Source of the DNA: Candidatus Dormiibacterota bacterium
GTDB lineage: Bacteria > Chloroflexota > Dormibacteria > Aeolococcales > Bog-877
DNA: 47,536 nucleotides
Direction: 5' to 3'
Assembly: GCA_027313505.1 (NCBI GenBank)
Contig: DAHVDN010000022.1
Location: forward strand, 1-47,536
The translations under genes and the position numbers were made by a program. The first letter of the stretch is position 1; every line of letters starts with the position of its first letter. Below the pieces are notes generated by a model. It was not told where the DNA came from. It made no database searches and saw only the letters and a program-made list of their open reading frames with translations. Below, piece after piece: positions 17,414-26,017 of this stretch.

Positions 17414-17962
17414 ATGGTTGCCACCAAGAGGCTTCTGCTTCGTAGGTGGAGGTCGGCAGACAGGCTGCCTTTCGCAGCGATGAACGCCGATCCCGAGGTG
17501 ATGGAGTTCTTCCCTCGCACCCTGACCCGTGTGGAGAGTGACCAGTTCATGGACCGGATTGAGGCCGGATGGGAGCTCCGCGGCTTCGGACTGTGGGTGG
17601 TTGAGTTGATGGAATCCAAGGAGTGGATCGGGTTCACCGGAATGTCGGTTCCCAGCTTCGCGGCCGCGTTCACTCCGGCGGTGGAGGTGGGGTGGCGGCT
17701 GGTCCGTTCAGCTTGGGGCCGAGGCTACGCTACGGAGGCCGCGGATGCTGCACTCCGAGTCGCCTTCTGCGAACTCGGACTCTTAGAGGTGGTCTCCTTC
17801 ACAACCAACGCCAACGCCAGATCGCGGGCCGTCATGCGGCGGTTGGGAATGAGGCATGACAAGGCCGAGGACTTCGCTCATCCGAGCCTGCGTTTGGTCC
17901 ATCCGCTTTCCAGTCAAGTGCTCTACCGCCTAACCCACGACAGCTGGCTGGGACGCCAATGA
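17414..17962 (+). CDS. GNAT acetyltransferase, RimJ/RimL type
   Basis: The product of about 182 aa begins MVATKRLLLRRW, a typical RimJ/RimL opening (T-x-R-L-x-L-R), followed by AMNADPEVMEFFP, GFGLWVVE, IGFTGM, EVGWRLVRSAWGRGYATEA (the acetyl-CoA-binding R-x-x-x-G-x-G/A loop, here SAWGRGYA) and FTTNANARSRAVMRRLGM. Such enzymes acetylate protein N termini or small amines; the substrate is not shown. The ATG at 17414 has GGGAG immediately before it, which is too close, so an earlier GTG is possible. It lies inside the nucleoside cluster in the same direction, which may be accidental. Confidence 0.82.
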   Translation: MVATKRLLLRRWRSADRLPFAAMNADPEVMEFFPRTLTRVESDQFMDRIEAGWELRGFGLWVVELMESKEWIGFTGMSVPSFAAAFTPAVEVGWRLVRSAWGRGYATEAADAALRVAFCELGLLEVVSFTTNANARSRAVMRRLGMRHDKAEDFAHPSLRLVHPLSSQVLYRLTHDSWLGRQ

Positions 17963-18022
17963 CGCCAGCAGGGCTGGGGGAATATCGTCCGCAATTGGGA
18001 TCGCGGGGCCAGGAGGCGGCCC

Positions 18023-19285
18023 GTGGTGTCGGCTATGGGTGAGGCTGGCGGGTTCACTCCTTCTGAGATGGGGTATCTCCCCGACTCCATGGAGTTTGTA
18101 GCTGACCCCTATCCGGTGCTTGCCCGGCTTAGGGAGAACTGCCCTGTGGTCTGGGACGAGTCCACCAACCAGTGGCTGATCTCACGCCACCGTGACGTGA
18201 ACGCCCTGCTCAGGGATCGCAGGTTGGGTCGGACCTATCGCCACCTCGCCACAGATGAGGAGTGGGGGCGCACGCCCCCGCCGGATTGGCAGAAACCGTT
18301 CTGGGATCTCCTTTGGCCCCAGATGCTGGACCGCGAGCCTCCAGACCACACCAGGCTGCGTCGGCTGGTTCTTCGCGCGTTCACCCCCAAGGCGGTGGAG
18401 GGGATGCGATCGCGAATCGAAGTGATCGTGGATGGGCTCATCGAAAGGGCCAAGCAGATGGTCGAGTTCGATCTCATTGGCGACCTGATGGAAGAGCTCC
18501 CGGTCACCGTTATCGCGGACATGCTGGGCATCCCTGACAGCGATCGCCAGCTTCTCCGACCGTGGTCGGCGGATATCACCTTGATGTTTGAGCTGAACCC
18601 ACCGCTGGACTATCAGCATCGGGCGACAGTTGCCAGTTCGGAGTTCGCCACCTACCTCCGCACCCTGCTTCGCTCTCGGCATGGCGGCCCTGCTCAGGAC
18701 CTGCTATCTGAGTTGGCCAGGGTCGTCGAGTCGGGAGATCGGCTGACCGAGGACGAGCTGGTGGCGACTGTGGTGCTGTTGCTCAACGCCGGCCATGAGG
18801 CGTCGGTGAACGGAGCCGCAAACTCATGGTGGGCGCTGTTCCGCCATCCGGCCGCGCTGGCCGAACTGCGCGCTCGCCCTGAGTTGGTTCCGTCTGCCAT
18901 CGAGGAGTTGCTCCGCTATGACACGCCGGCCCCGCTCTTCGAGCGCTGGGTGTTGGAGGATATTGAGATTGATGGGGTGACAATCCCACGAGGTCACGAG
19001 GTTGCCCTTCTTTTTGCGGCGGCGAACCGTGACGGCTCGGTCTTTCGCGACCCCGACGGCCTAGTGTTGGATCGCGATCCGAACCCGTACCTCTCCTTCG
19101 GCGCGGGCATCCATTACTGTCTGGGTGCCCCACTGGCCAAGCTCGAGTTCGACATCCTGTTTCGAGCGATGCTGCATAAGATGCCCAAACTGGAGCTGCG
19201 GGAAGAGCCCCTTTGGAAGCCACGTTTTGTGCTCCGGGGGTTGGAAGCTATCCGGGTCCGGGATCGGGCTGCCGACCATCGGTGA
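18023..19285 (+). CDS. Cytochrome P450 (bacterial class I type)
   Basis: GTG 18023 has AGGAGG six bases upstream. The 420-aa soluble P450 shows WLISRHRDVNALL near the start, DPPDHTRLRRLV-like DREPPDHTRLRRL, the I-helix AGHEAS around residue 257, the K-helix EELLRYD (ExxR), and the haem loop FGAGIHYCLGAPLAKLE with ligand Cys near residue 366. At the usual proton-delivery Thr of the I-helix there is Ala followed by Ser, as known in some actinobacterial P450s. No ferredoxin or reductase gene is nearby, so it depends on partners encoded elsewhere. It sits between genes for nucleoside breakdown, and the next gene starts 36 bases after its stop; a role in modified nucleoside or base oxidation is speculation. 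Confidence 0.92.
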   Translation: MVSAMGEAGGFTPSEMGYLPDSMEFVADPYPVLARLRENCPVVWDESTNQWLISRHRDVNALLRDRRLGRTYRHLATDEEWGRTPPPDWQKPFWDLLWPQMLDREPPDHTRLRRLVLRAFTPKAVEGMRSRIEVIVDGLIERAKQMVEFDLIGDLMEELPVTVIADMLGIPDSDRQLLRPWSADITLMFELNPPLDYQHRATVASSEFATYLRTLLRSRHGGPAQDLLSELARVVESGDRLTEDELVATVVLLLNAGHEASVNGAANSWWALFRHPAALAELRARPELVPSAIEELLRYDTPAPLFERWVLEDIEIDGVTIPRGHEVALLFAAANRDGSVFRDPDGLVLDRDPNPYLSFGAGIHYCLGAPLAKLEFDILFRAMLHKMPKLELREEPLWKPRFVLRGLEAIRVRDRAADHR

Positions 19286-19321
19286 TGCACCACCTACATC
19301 AGCACCCATAAGGGGAATCAC

Positions 19322-20275
19322 ATGAAGCCACCAGCGATCGTCCTCGACTGCGACACCGGAATCGACGACGCCCTGGCAATTCTCGACTTCACCGGACGGG
19401 GCGGGCAGATCCTGGCCGCAGGCTCGGTCCACGGCAACGTGCCCGCCCCCATCGGAGCTCGCAACACCCTAAGGGTCCTCGAGATTGCCGGCCTTGAGGG
19501 GGTGCCGGTCAGCGTTGGGGCAGCCAGGCCTCTGGCTCAGCCCCTGATGACCGCCGAACACGTGCACGGAGATGACGGCCTCGGTAACACCAACCAGCCC
19601 CCGCCTGGGCGATCGGTCGAGCCAGGGTCGGCCGCCGAGAATCTCCTTCGGATTGCGCACCAGCGGCCTGGGGAGTTCACCTTGGTCGCCATAGGTCCGC
19701 TCACCAACCTGGCGCTGGCTCTGCTGCTGGACCCTGAGCTCCCCTCCCTCATCCCCGAGGTTGTCGTCATGGGAGGCGCAGTCTCCGTTGCTGGGAACGT
19801 TTCCCCAACCGCCGAGGCGAACATCTGGCACGATCCCGAGGCCGCTCAGCTGGTGATCGAAGCAAAATGGAAGGTGACCATGGTCAGTCTGGACGCCACC
19901 ATGCAGGCGCTGCTCACTCCTCCTGATCTGGAGGCCATTCGTACCGCGACATCCGCCAGAGCCCAGTTCGCGTGGGCCATCCTGGACCACTACCTAGATG
20001 TCTACCAACAGTGGCTGCCTGGGCGCACCTGCCCCTTGCACGATCCCCTCGCCTTGGCACTGGTGCTCAATCCGGAGCTGGCGACCTATCGATCCCTTTC
20101 GACACAGGTGGAGCTGCGCGGGGGAACTCGGGGCACCACCGTATGCGATCTTCGTGTCGACCCGGCCAACCCCAAATCGGACCCGGCCGAGGGCTGGAGA
20201 AATGTGCGTTTTTTGGACCAGCTGGACGTGGAGCGCTTTCGAGCCCTTTTTTTGGAGGGGGTGATCGGGGGCTAG
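19322..20275 (+). CDS. Inosine-uridine-type nucleoside hydrolase, second copy
   Basis: ATG 19322 follows AGGGGAA. The 317-aa protein carries LDCDTGIDDALAI (calcium site), HGDDGLGNTNQPP, AIGPLTNLALALLL, VVMGGAVSVAGNVSPTAEAN and the C-terminal CPLHDPLALALVL, where both the catalytic-type His and the metal Asp are present. It is thus a canonical family member, unlike the paralogue at 15252 with Cys at that His. Cleaves ribonucleosides to base and ribose in the cytoplasm. It is the last plus-strand gene of the cluster and converges on the second MFS gene, with 79 bases between the stops. Having two divergent hydrolases suggests division of labour between purine and pyrimidine nucleosides. Confidence 0.9.
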   Translation: MKPPAIVLDCDTGIDDALAILDFTGRGGQILAAGSVHGNVPAPIGARNTLRVLEIAGLEGVPVSVGAARPLAQPLMTAEHVHGDDGLGNTNQPPPGRSVEPGSAAENLLRIAHQRPGEFTLVAIGPLTNLALALLLDPELPSLIPEVVVMGGAVSVAGNVSPTAEANIWHDPEAAQLVIEAKWKVTMVSLDATMQALLTPPDLEAIRTATSARAQFAWAILDHYLDVYQQWLPGRTCPLHDPLALALVLNPELATYRSLSTQVELRGGTRGTTVCDLRVDPANPKSDPAEGWRNVRFLDQLDVERFRALFLEGVIGG

Positions 20276-20354
20276 CATTGATGGACCAACTTCGCGGCCA
20301 TCAACGGCGGGCTGAAGTTGATTGGAGTCTGCAGCGACATCGTCCAGGCGTGGG

Positions 20355-21743
20355 TCAATTACCAGCCCGCTGGCCCGAGGCCGCCTCCAGGGTTGCGCCC
20401 TGACCGGTCTCGGTGCCACCGACAAACCAGGCGAGGGCACCTGCCACCCCGATGCCCCACACCAGAACTGCAAACCAGGTGAACTGGTAGAGGCTCAGCC
20501 CCTGGGTCAGGTAGATGGTGGCGATGTAGAGCCCGACGCTCACGAACCGGACCGCCGCCGTGTAGGTGGCGCGCCGACGGGTCTCCCAGACCTCGCCCTG
20601 GAGGGTTGTGCTGGCCAGGAACTCAACCGACAGGAACACGTTGAGGAGGATGAGGAGGGAGAAGAACAAGCCCAGTGACCCTTGCCAGGCATGGGCTGCG
20701 ACCGCGATGGCCACGCTGACCCCGAAACACCCCAGGTAGCCGACCAGCAGAGTCAGCTTCCGGCTCCAGCGGTCGGCCCAGAAGGCGAACAGGCCGACGG
20801 CAAGCTCGGTCGCTCCTGCCACCAGGAGGATCGCCGCCGAGAGCTTCGGCAGGTGGTCGGGACCCAGCACGTAGACCATAAGCCCGTAGCCGGCGGTGCC
20901 AGCGAAGATCGTGGCGCAGGTGGCGAACACTCGCAGCCAGAGCGGTGATGCGCTGGCTGCCTGATCTTTCGGGGCCGTGGCCGGCTCGCCGGTGAGTCGT
21001 GGAGCTGATGGTGCATCCGCCGGGTAGTGGCGGCGGACCACCTCGTCGGCGGCGATCTGTCTGCCCTTGGAGCGCAGCCACCTCACCGACTCTGGGGTGT
21101 GCAGTCTCATGACCAGCAGGCAGACGCTGAGGAAGAGGAACGCGGCGCCAACTGCCAGACGCTGAGCCGCGATCCCGTGGGGGCCGCCGATGAGCGACAT
21201 TCCCGCCAGGGTGAGACCGCCGAGGTTGGCGAAGTTGATCGCCAGCATCATCGTCTTGCCCCGGTGCCGGGCGGGCATCACCTCATGGGAGGTGACCAGG
21301 ATCCCGTTGAGCTCGCCGCCTGCCGCCAGCAGCATCACCGCCAGGGAGATCAGGATCAGCTGGTAGCTGGAGCTGAAGACGATCCCGATACCCCCCGCTC
21401 CGTACAGCCCAAGGGTGATGAAGAAGACCGGGCGCCGCCCGATTCTGTCGGCCATTGGTCCGAAGCAGGCGATGCCCAGGATCTGCCAAATGGGAGACCA
21501 GGAAAGCAGTAGGGAGCGCAGCACGACCGGGGTGTGGACCCACCCGGTGGCGATCGTCGCCGTCCCGAAGACGTACGACTCGAGCAGCATTCCGAGGCAG
21601 AATGAGGCGAAGCTCCAGGAGTCGGTGGGCGTCCACGTCTCTTCCGCCTCCAGCCGACCTGGGCCCCTTCGTCTAAGCGAGCGGGCCGCCCGCGTCGATC
21701 CGCTCACGGGCACCTGATGGGATTCAGTTGGGGCCGGCTCCAC
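20355..21743 (-). CDS. MFS transporter, paralogue of the first nucleoside-cluster carrier
   Basis: This 462-aa protein shares the opening motif PTDSWSFASFCLGMLLESY with the carrier at 13174, then ATIATGWV, the loop GPMADRIGRRP, AAGGELNGILVTSHEVMPARH and LHTPESVRWLRSKGR, all in the same order, so the two are clear paralogues. About 12 hydrophobic segments are visible. The GTG at 21743 overlaps the thymidine phosphorylase gene by 20 bases; the N terminus is then some 20 residues longer than in the paralogue and a later GTG could be used. Co-transcription with thymidine phosphorylase and cytidine deaminase points to uptake of pyrimidine (deoxy)nucleosides, while the other copy is tied to the hydrolases. 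Substrate assignment is inference. Confidence 0.87.
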   Translation of the reverse strand: MEPAPTESHQVPVSGSTRAARSLRRRGPGRLEAEETWTPTDSWSFASFCLGMLLESYVFGTATIATGWVHTPVVLRSLLLSWSPIWQILGIACFGPMADRIGRRPVFFITLGLYGAGGIGIVFSSSYQLILISLAVMLLAAGGELNGILVTSHEVMPARHRGKTMMLAINFANLGGLTLAGMSLIGGPHGIAAQRLAVGAAFLFLSVCLLVMRLHTPESVRWLRSKGRQIAADEVVRRHYPADAPSAPRLTGEPATAPKDQAASASPLWLRVFATCATIFAGTAGYGLMVYVLGPDHLPKLSAAILLVAGATELAVGLFAFWADRWSRKLTLLVGYLGCFGVSVAIAVAAHAWQGSLGLFFSLLILLNVFLSVEFLASTTLQGEVWETRRRATYTAAVRFVSVGLYIATIYLTQGLSLYQFTWFAVLVWGIGVAGALAWFVGGTETGQGATLEAASGQRAGN

Positions 21744-23043
21744 CGTCGCGCTGCGGCAAAAGTCGCTCCAACACCTTAGGCGACTCCGGGTAGGGATCGT
21801 CCCTGATCTCGATCGCCTGTGTGAGGGCGGCCAGCGCGGACCCGACCTTTGACGGCTCGTCTCCCACCAGCTCGAGCAGTGGATCCCCGCGGGAAACCAT
21901 CTGGCCCCTTATCGCCCGGCAGATGACGCCGGCCCCCGGTGAGACACTGTCGTGGGCGCTGGCCCTGCCTGCTCCCAGTCGCCAGGAGGCAACCCCTATG
22001 TCTTTGGCGTCCAGCTTCCATAGGACGCCCCCTCTTTCCGCCTCGACGACGTGGAGGGTTGCTCCCTGGGGGAGGGCCGCATCCGGGTCCCCGCCCTGCG
22101 CTCGAACCATGGCCGAGAAGGATGCCCACGCGCGGCCGTCGTCGAGCGCCTTCTTGGGGTCCGCGGAGAGCCCGACCAGCTGCAGCATCTCGCGTGCCTC
22201 TTGCACGACCAGCTCTCGGAGGTCGGTGGGGCCGCCTCCATGGAGGACCTCAATAGCCTCGCTGACCTCAAGCGCGTTTCCCACCGCCTGGCCCAAGGGG
22301 GTGTCCATCTCCGTGAGTAAGGCCGCGGTCTTGACCCCGTAGGCGGTTGCAAGCTCCAGCATGGTTTGGGCTAGGGCTCGGGCCTGCCCGATCTCCGGAA
22401 GGAAGGCTCCAGTGCCGACCTTCACGTCCAACAGCAGTGCTCCGGTTCCTTCCGCAACCTTCTTGGAGATGATCGAGCTGGCGATGAGAGGCAGGGAGTC
22501 GACGGTGCCGGTCCTATCCCGGAGGGCGTACAGCCGGCGATCTGCCGGCGCCAGCTCGGGGCTGGCCGCGCAGATGACGCAGCCCACGGTCTCCAGGGTC
22601 TCCAGCATCTCGGTTGCGGTCAGCTCGGCCCGCCAGCCCGGGATCGACTCCATCTTGTCAAGGGTGCCTCCGGTGTGGCCCAGGCCACGCCCGGAGAGCT
22701 GCGGCACCGCTGCCCCGCAGGCGGCCACCAGCGGTGCCAGGACCAGAGAGACCTTGTCACCGACCCCGCCCGTCGAGTGCTTGTCGACAGTGGGTCGAGA
22801 GAGAGCGGTCAGGTCCAGCCGCACCCCGGACCCGACCATCGCTCCCGTCCAGCCACTTAGCTCGTCACTGTCCATACCGCGCCAGCAGATCGCCATCAGC
22901 AACGCTGCCATCTGCTCGTCTCCGACCTCCCCACCGAGGTAGCTGGAAAAGAGGGATTGGATATCTCCCGCACCAAGGCGGTGTCCACTCCTCTTGGCTG
23001 CAATCATCTCCAGTACCGAGGGCCCGGGGGCCGATTGAGTCAC
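21724..23043 (-). CDS. deoA: Thymidine/pyrimidine-nucleoside phosphorylase
   Basis: Splits thymidine or uridine with phosphate into base and (deoxy)ribose 1-phosphate. The 439-aa protein has the family landmarks: KRSGHRLGAGDIQ near the start, DKHSTGGVGDKVSLVLAPL (phosphate site) near residue 87, the signature SGRGLGHTGGTLDK followed by MESIPG, and the GTGALLLDVKVGTGAF strand. Length is normal. GTG 23043 overlaps the cytidine deaminase stop by four bases (GTGA), so the deaminated product can be passed on directly. Product deoxyribose 1-phosphate needs a phosphopentomutase to reach DeoC; none is recognised in the nucleoside cluster. Confidence 0.93.
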   Translation of the reverse strand: MTQSAPGPSVLEMIAAKRSGHRLGAGDIQSLFSSYLGGEVGDEQMAALLMAICWRGMDSDELSGWTGAMVGSGVRLDLTALSRPTVDKHSTGGVGDKVSLVLAPLVAACGAAVPQLSGRGLGHTGGTLDKMESIPGWRAELTATEMLETLETVGCVICAASPELAPADRRLYALRDRTGTVDSLPLIASSIISKKVAEGTGALLLDVKVGTGAFLPEIGQARALAQTMLELATAYGVKTAALLTEMDTPLGQAVGNALEVSEAIEVLHGGGPTDLRELVVQEAREMLQLVGLSADPKKALDDGRAWASFSAMVRAQGGDPDAALPQGATLHVVEAERGGVLWKLDAKDIGVASWRLGAGRASAHDSVSPGAGVICRAIRGQMVSRGDPLLELVGDEPSKVGSALAALTQAIEIRDDPYPESPKVLERLLPQRDGGAGPN

Positions 23044-23456
23044 GGTTGGCGACGGGACAGCTCGGATGCGTCGAAAGCTCCTGGTAGAAGCTCGGCCAGC
23101 GAGATGGGCTGTGAGTCCGGCCCACCGTCGACCGGGAGCTGCGGGCCCCCGTGCTCAAGCAGGAGCTGCCGACACCTGCCACAGGGGGCCAGGGGCCGGC
23201 CGTCCTCGGTGACCACGCTCACCGCTAGCAACCGCTCCGCGCCGCCTGAGCGAAGGGCCGACACCAAACCGCACTCAGCGCAGAGAGACAGACCGAAGGA
23301 GGCGTTCTCGACATTGCATCCGGTAACCACCGACCCAAGTTCGGTGAGCGCGGCCGCTCCGACATGGAGCCGCGACCAGGGGGCGTAAGCGTTACCAGCG
23401 GCCCGCTGGGCTGCCCGCCTCAGAGCTTCCCATTCGATCGTCTTCTCGGTGGACAT
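23040..23456 (-). CDS. cdd: Cytidine deaminase
   Basis: Converts cytidine and deoxycytidine to uridine and deoxyuridine. ATG 23456 is preceded by GAGGAGG at nine bases; the longer open frame upstream is not needed. The 138-aa protein contains YAPWSRLHVGAAAL, GCNVENASFG, the zinc and catalytic motif LCAECGLVSAL, and the second zinc motif APCGRCRQLLLEHG. The CAEC form, with Cys in place of the Arg seen in Bacillus, is like mycobacterial cytidine deaminases. The size fits the small homotetrameric class. It heads the minus-strand operon with thymidine phosphorylase and MFS, divergent from deoC. Confidence 0.93.
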   Translation of the reverse strand: MSTEKTIEWEALRRAAQRAAGNAYAPWSRLHVGAAALTELGSVVTGCNVENASFGLSLCAECGLVSALRSGGAERLLAVSVVTEDGRPLAPCGRCRQLLLEHGGPQLPVDGGPDSQPISLAELLPGAFDASELSRRQP

Positions 23457-23485
23457 CTGACAGAACCTCCTCTCGCGATTCACCA

Positions 23486-23514
23486 AGGCTAGGTGGCCCT
23501 CACAGCTCCTGCAA
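23486..23514 (-). promoter_or_regulatory. Promoter of the cdd-deoA-MFS operon
   Basis: On the minus strand TTGCAG (23514-23509) and TAGCCT (23491-23486) are 17 bases apart, about 30 bases upstream of the cdd start. Confidence 0.5.
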
Positions 23515-23587
23515 ATCGTACCTGGAGCATCCAGCGCCCCAGCACGCGGGCAGGCAGCGGCCGCAGGCAGTCCGGCTCCGCTCCTTT

Positions 23588-23593
23588 CATAAT
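23588..23593 (+). promoter_or_regulatory. Candidate -10 box for a leaderless deoC transcript
   Basis: CATAAT ends eight bases before ATG 23602, and no ribosome-binding site lies between. That spacing would put the transcription start at or next to the start codon. No convincing -35 box is seen. Confidence 0.45.
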
Positions 23594-23601
23594 TGGCGCC
23601 G

Positions 23602-24522
23602 ATGGCCACTTCCCAGACGGCGGCGTTGCCTTGGTCGTCGATTGACCCAGTCAGCTCGATCGACGCCGTCGGGGTGGAGGCGCGGGCTAGACTGCTGGCC
23701 GGGAGATCTGTCAAGCGCTCCGCCAAGCTCCAAGCCCTAGATCTCGCCATCCGTTGCATCGACCTCACGACGCTCGAGGGATCCGACACCTTTGGCAGGG
23801 TGGCCGTTCTCTGCGCCAAAGCGCTGCATCCGACGCCGGGCGGCTTGGAGTCCCCTTCGGTCGCTGCGGTGTGCGTGTATTCGGCCCAGGCGGAGCGGGC
23901 TTCTGAGCTCCTGCGCGGAACTTCGGTGAAGGTCGCCGCGGTGGCAACCGGATTTCCCAGTGGTCAGGTCTCGCCGGAGATCAAAGTCGCCGAGGCGACC
24001 GAGGTCTCCCGCTTCGCCGACGAGATCGACATGGTCGTCGATCGGGGGGCGTTCCTTGCCGGCCGGTACCGGCAGATGCAAGAGGAGATTGCAGCCGTGA
24101 AGCAGGCCATCGGCCCCAGGCATCTCAAGGTCATCCTGGAAACGGGCGAGCTGGGCGGGATGGATCAGGTGAGACATGCCAGCTGGCTCGCCATGGAGGC
24201 GGGAGCTGACTTCATCAAGACATCCACCGGGAAGATCCAGCCCGCGGCGACCATTCCGGTGGCGGTGGTGATGTTGGAGGCGATTCGGGACTTCGCCTGG
24301 GCAACCGGAAGGCTGGTCGGCTTCAAACCGGCGGGTGGTATCCGGACCTCCAAGCAGGCGATCGCCTACCTGGTGGCGGTCAGTGAGATATTGGGAGGGG
24401 AGTGGTTGACCCCCGAGCGGTTCCGCCTCGGCGCCTCGTCGCTGCTCAACGACATACTCATGCAGATTCAGAGGGAGCGAAGTGGTGGATACCAGTCCCC
24501 CGACGATTTCACCGAGGCGTGA
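23602..24522 (+). CDS. deoC: Deoxyribose-phosphate aldolase
   Basis: Cleaves 2-deoxyribose 5-phosphate to glyceraldehyde 3-phosphate and acetaldehyde. The 306-aa protein is of the longer, eukaryote-like DERA subtype: AIRCIDLTTLEGSDT, AVCVYSAQA, VAAVATGFPSGQ, EIDMVVDRGAFLAGRY, KVILETGEL, and GADFIKTSTGK with the Schiff-base lysine near residue 206, then GFKPAGGIRT. It lacks a ribosome-binding site and may be leaderless. It is divergent from the cdd operon and its 3' end overlaps the downstream aldehyde dehydrogenase by 41 bases, so acetaldehyde formed here can be oxidised by the next enzyme. Confidence 0.93.
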   Translation: MATSQTAALPWSSIDPVSSIDAVGVEARARLLAGRSVKRSAKLQALDLAIRCIDLTTLEGSDTFGRVAVLCAKALHPTPGGLESPSVAAVCVYSAQAERASELLRGTSVKVAAVATGFPSGQVSPEIKVAEATEVSRFADEIDMVVDRGAFLAGRYRQMQEEIAAVKQAIGPRHLKVILETGELGGMDQVRHASWLAMEAGADFIKTSTGKIQPAATIPVAVVMLEAIRDFAWATGRLVGFKPAGGIRTSKQAIAYLVAVSEILGGEWLTPERFRLGASSLLNDILMQIQRERSGGYQSPDDFTEA

Positions 24523-26017
24523 GGTGATCAAACAAGAGGCACCGGCTGTCTTTGGCGAGGAGCCGGTGGAGCCGATGGAACTCGATAGGCTGCCGTACGC
24601 GCCGGCCCTCGAAGCCACAGACCATGTCCAACTCCAGCAACGCTACGGACTCTTCATTGGCGGGGCCTTCACAAAGCCCAAATCGAACAGCTACCGATCC
24701 ACGATCAACCCAGCCACCGAAGAGCCGCTGGCAGAGGTCGCCGAGGCCGGCTCGCTGGACGTTGACCGCGCGGTGGCGGTGGCGGCCAGCGCTTTTTCGA
24801 CCTGGTCTCGGCTGCCCGGCGCCCACCGCGCACGGTACCTCTTCCGGATCGCTCGCCTGATCCAGGAGCGCTCGAAGGAACTCGCGGTGGTCGAGACCCT
24901 GGACGGGGGAAAGCCCATCCGGGAGTCGCGTGACTTCGACATTCCCCTAGCCGCCCAGCATTTTTTCTACCATGCAGGCTGGGCGGACAAGCTGGACTTC
25001 GCGTTTCCCAAGGGTCGGAGGGGCCCCTTGGGTGTGGTGGCCCAGATCATCCCCTGGAACTTCCCCCTTCTGATGCTCTCCTGGAAGATCGCCCCGGCTC
25101 TGGCAACCGGCAACACCGTGGTCCTCAAGCCTGCGGAGACCACTCCGCTCACAGCTCTTCTGTTTGCCGACATCTGCCGTCAGGCGGAGCTTCCCGACGG
25201 GGTGGTGAACATAGTTACGGGAGGCCCCAAATGCGGGAGCATTTTGGTCCGTCACCCGGGAGTGCGCAAGGTGGCCTTCACCGGGTCCACGGCGGTCGGC
25301 AAGGAGATCCAGAGGGTTCTGGCCGGTAGTGGCAAGCACCTCTCTCTGGAACTCGGGGGCAAGGCGGCCCATGTGGTCTTCGACGACGCCCCGCTGGATC
25401 AGGCGGTCGAGGGCGTCGTCAACGGGATCTTCTTCAACCAGGGGCATGTCTGCTGTGCCGGGAGTCGCTTGCTGGTGCAGGAGTCGATTGCCGAGCCGTT
25501 CATGCGGCGGCTGCGCCGGCGGGTCGGTAGGCTGCGGCTGGGGGACCCGCTGGACAAGAACACCGACATCGGGGCGATCAACTCCAGGGAGCAGCTGCAA
25601 CGGATCAGCGCTCTGGTCGAGAGTGGGGTTGCCGAGGGAGCCCATATCTATCAACCGCCCTGCCACCTTCCGGAGCGCGGCTTCTGGTTCGCGCCCACCA
25701 TCTTTACCGAGGTGTCTCCGGCTCATCGGATCGCCAGGGAGGAGATCTTCGGCCCGGTGCTGCCGGTCATGACCTTTCGCACGGCGGCGGAGGCCGTCGC
25801 CAGGGGCAATAACACCCGCTACGGTCTGTCGGCGGGCGTCTGGACGACCAAGGGCTCCCGGATTCTCTGGATGGCGGAGCGGATGCGCTCGGGGGTGGTC
25901 TGGGCCAACACCTATAACCAGTTCGACCCCGCAGCTCCGTTCGGGGGGTTCCGGGAGTCGGGGTTCGGCCGGGAGGGTGGGGTTCAGGGCTTGGCCGATT
26001 ATCTGGAGCTCAAGTGA
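24482..26017 (+). CDS. Aldehyde dehydrogenase, catalytic half of an ALDH16-like pair
   Basis: A full-length 511-aa NAD(P)-dependent aldehyde dehydrogenase: YGLFIGGAF, NPATEEPLAEVAEAG, IIPWNFPLLMLSWKIAPALATGN, NTVVLKPAETTPL, FTGSTAVGKEIQ, the catalytic-base region SLELGGKAAHVVF, and FFNQGHVCCAGSR with the nucleophilic Cys near residue 324. GTG 24482 follows GGGAG and overlaps deoC by 41 bases; the stop overlaps the next gene by four bases (GTGA). The next ORF is a shortened, non-catalytic ALDH homologue. Together (511 + 273 aa) they match in length and order the two ALDH modules of ALDH16 proteins. Acetaldehyde from DeoC is the likely substrate by context. Confidence 0.9.
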   Translation: MVDTSPPTISPRREVIKQEAPAVFGEEPVEPMELDRLPYAPALEATDHVQLQQRYGLFIGGAFTKPKSNSYRSTINPATEEPLAEVAEAGSLDVDRAVAVAASAFSTWSRLPGAHRARYLFRIARLIQERSKELAVVETLDGGKPIRESRDFDIPLAAQHFFYHAGWADKLDFAFPKGRRGPLGVVAQIIPWNFPLLMLSWKIAPALATGNTVVLKPAETTPLTALLFADICRQAELPDGVVNIVTGGPKCGSILVRHPGVRKVAFTGSTAVGKEIQRVLAGSGKHLSLELGGKAAHVVFDDAPLDQAVEGVVNGIFFNQGHVCCAGSRLLVQESIAEPFMRRLRRRVGRLRLGDPLDKNTDIGAINSREQLQRISALVESGVAEGAHIYQPPCHLPERGFWFAPTIFTEVSPAHRIAREEIFGPVLPVMTFRTAAEAVARGNNTRYGLSAGVWTTKGSRILWMAERMRSGVVWANTYNQFDPAAPFGGFRESGFGREGGVQGLADYLELK

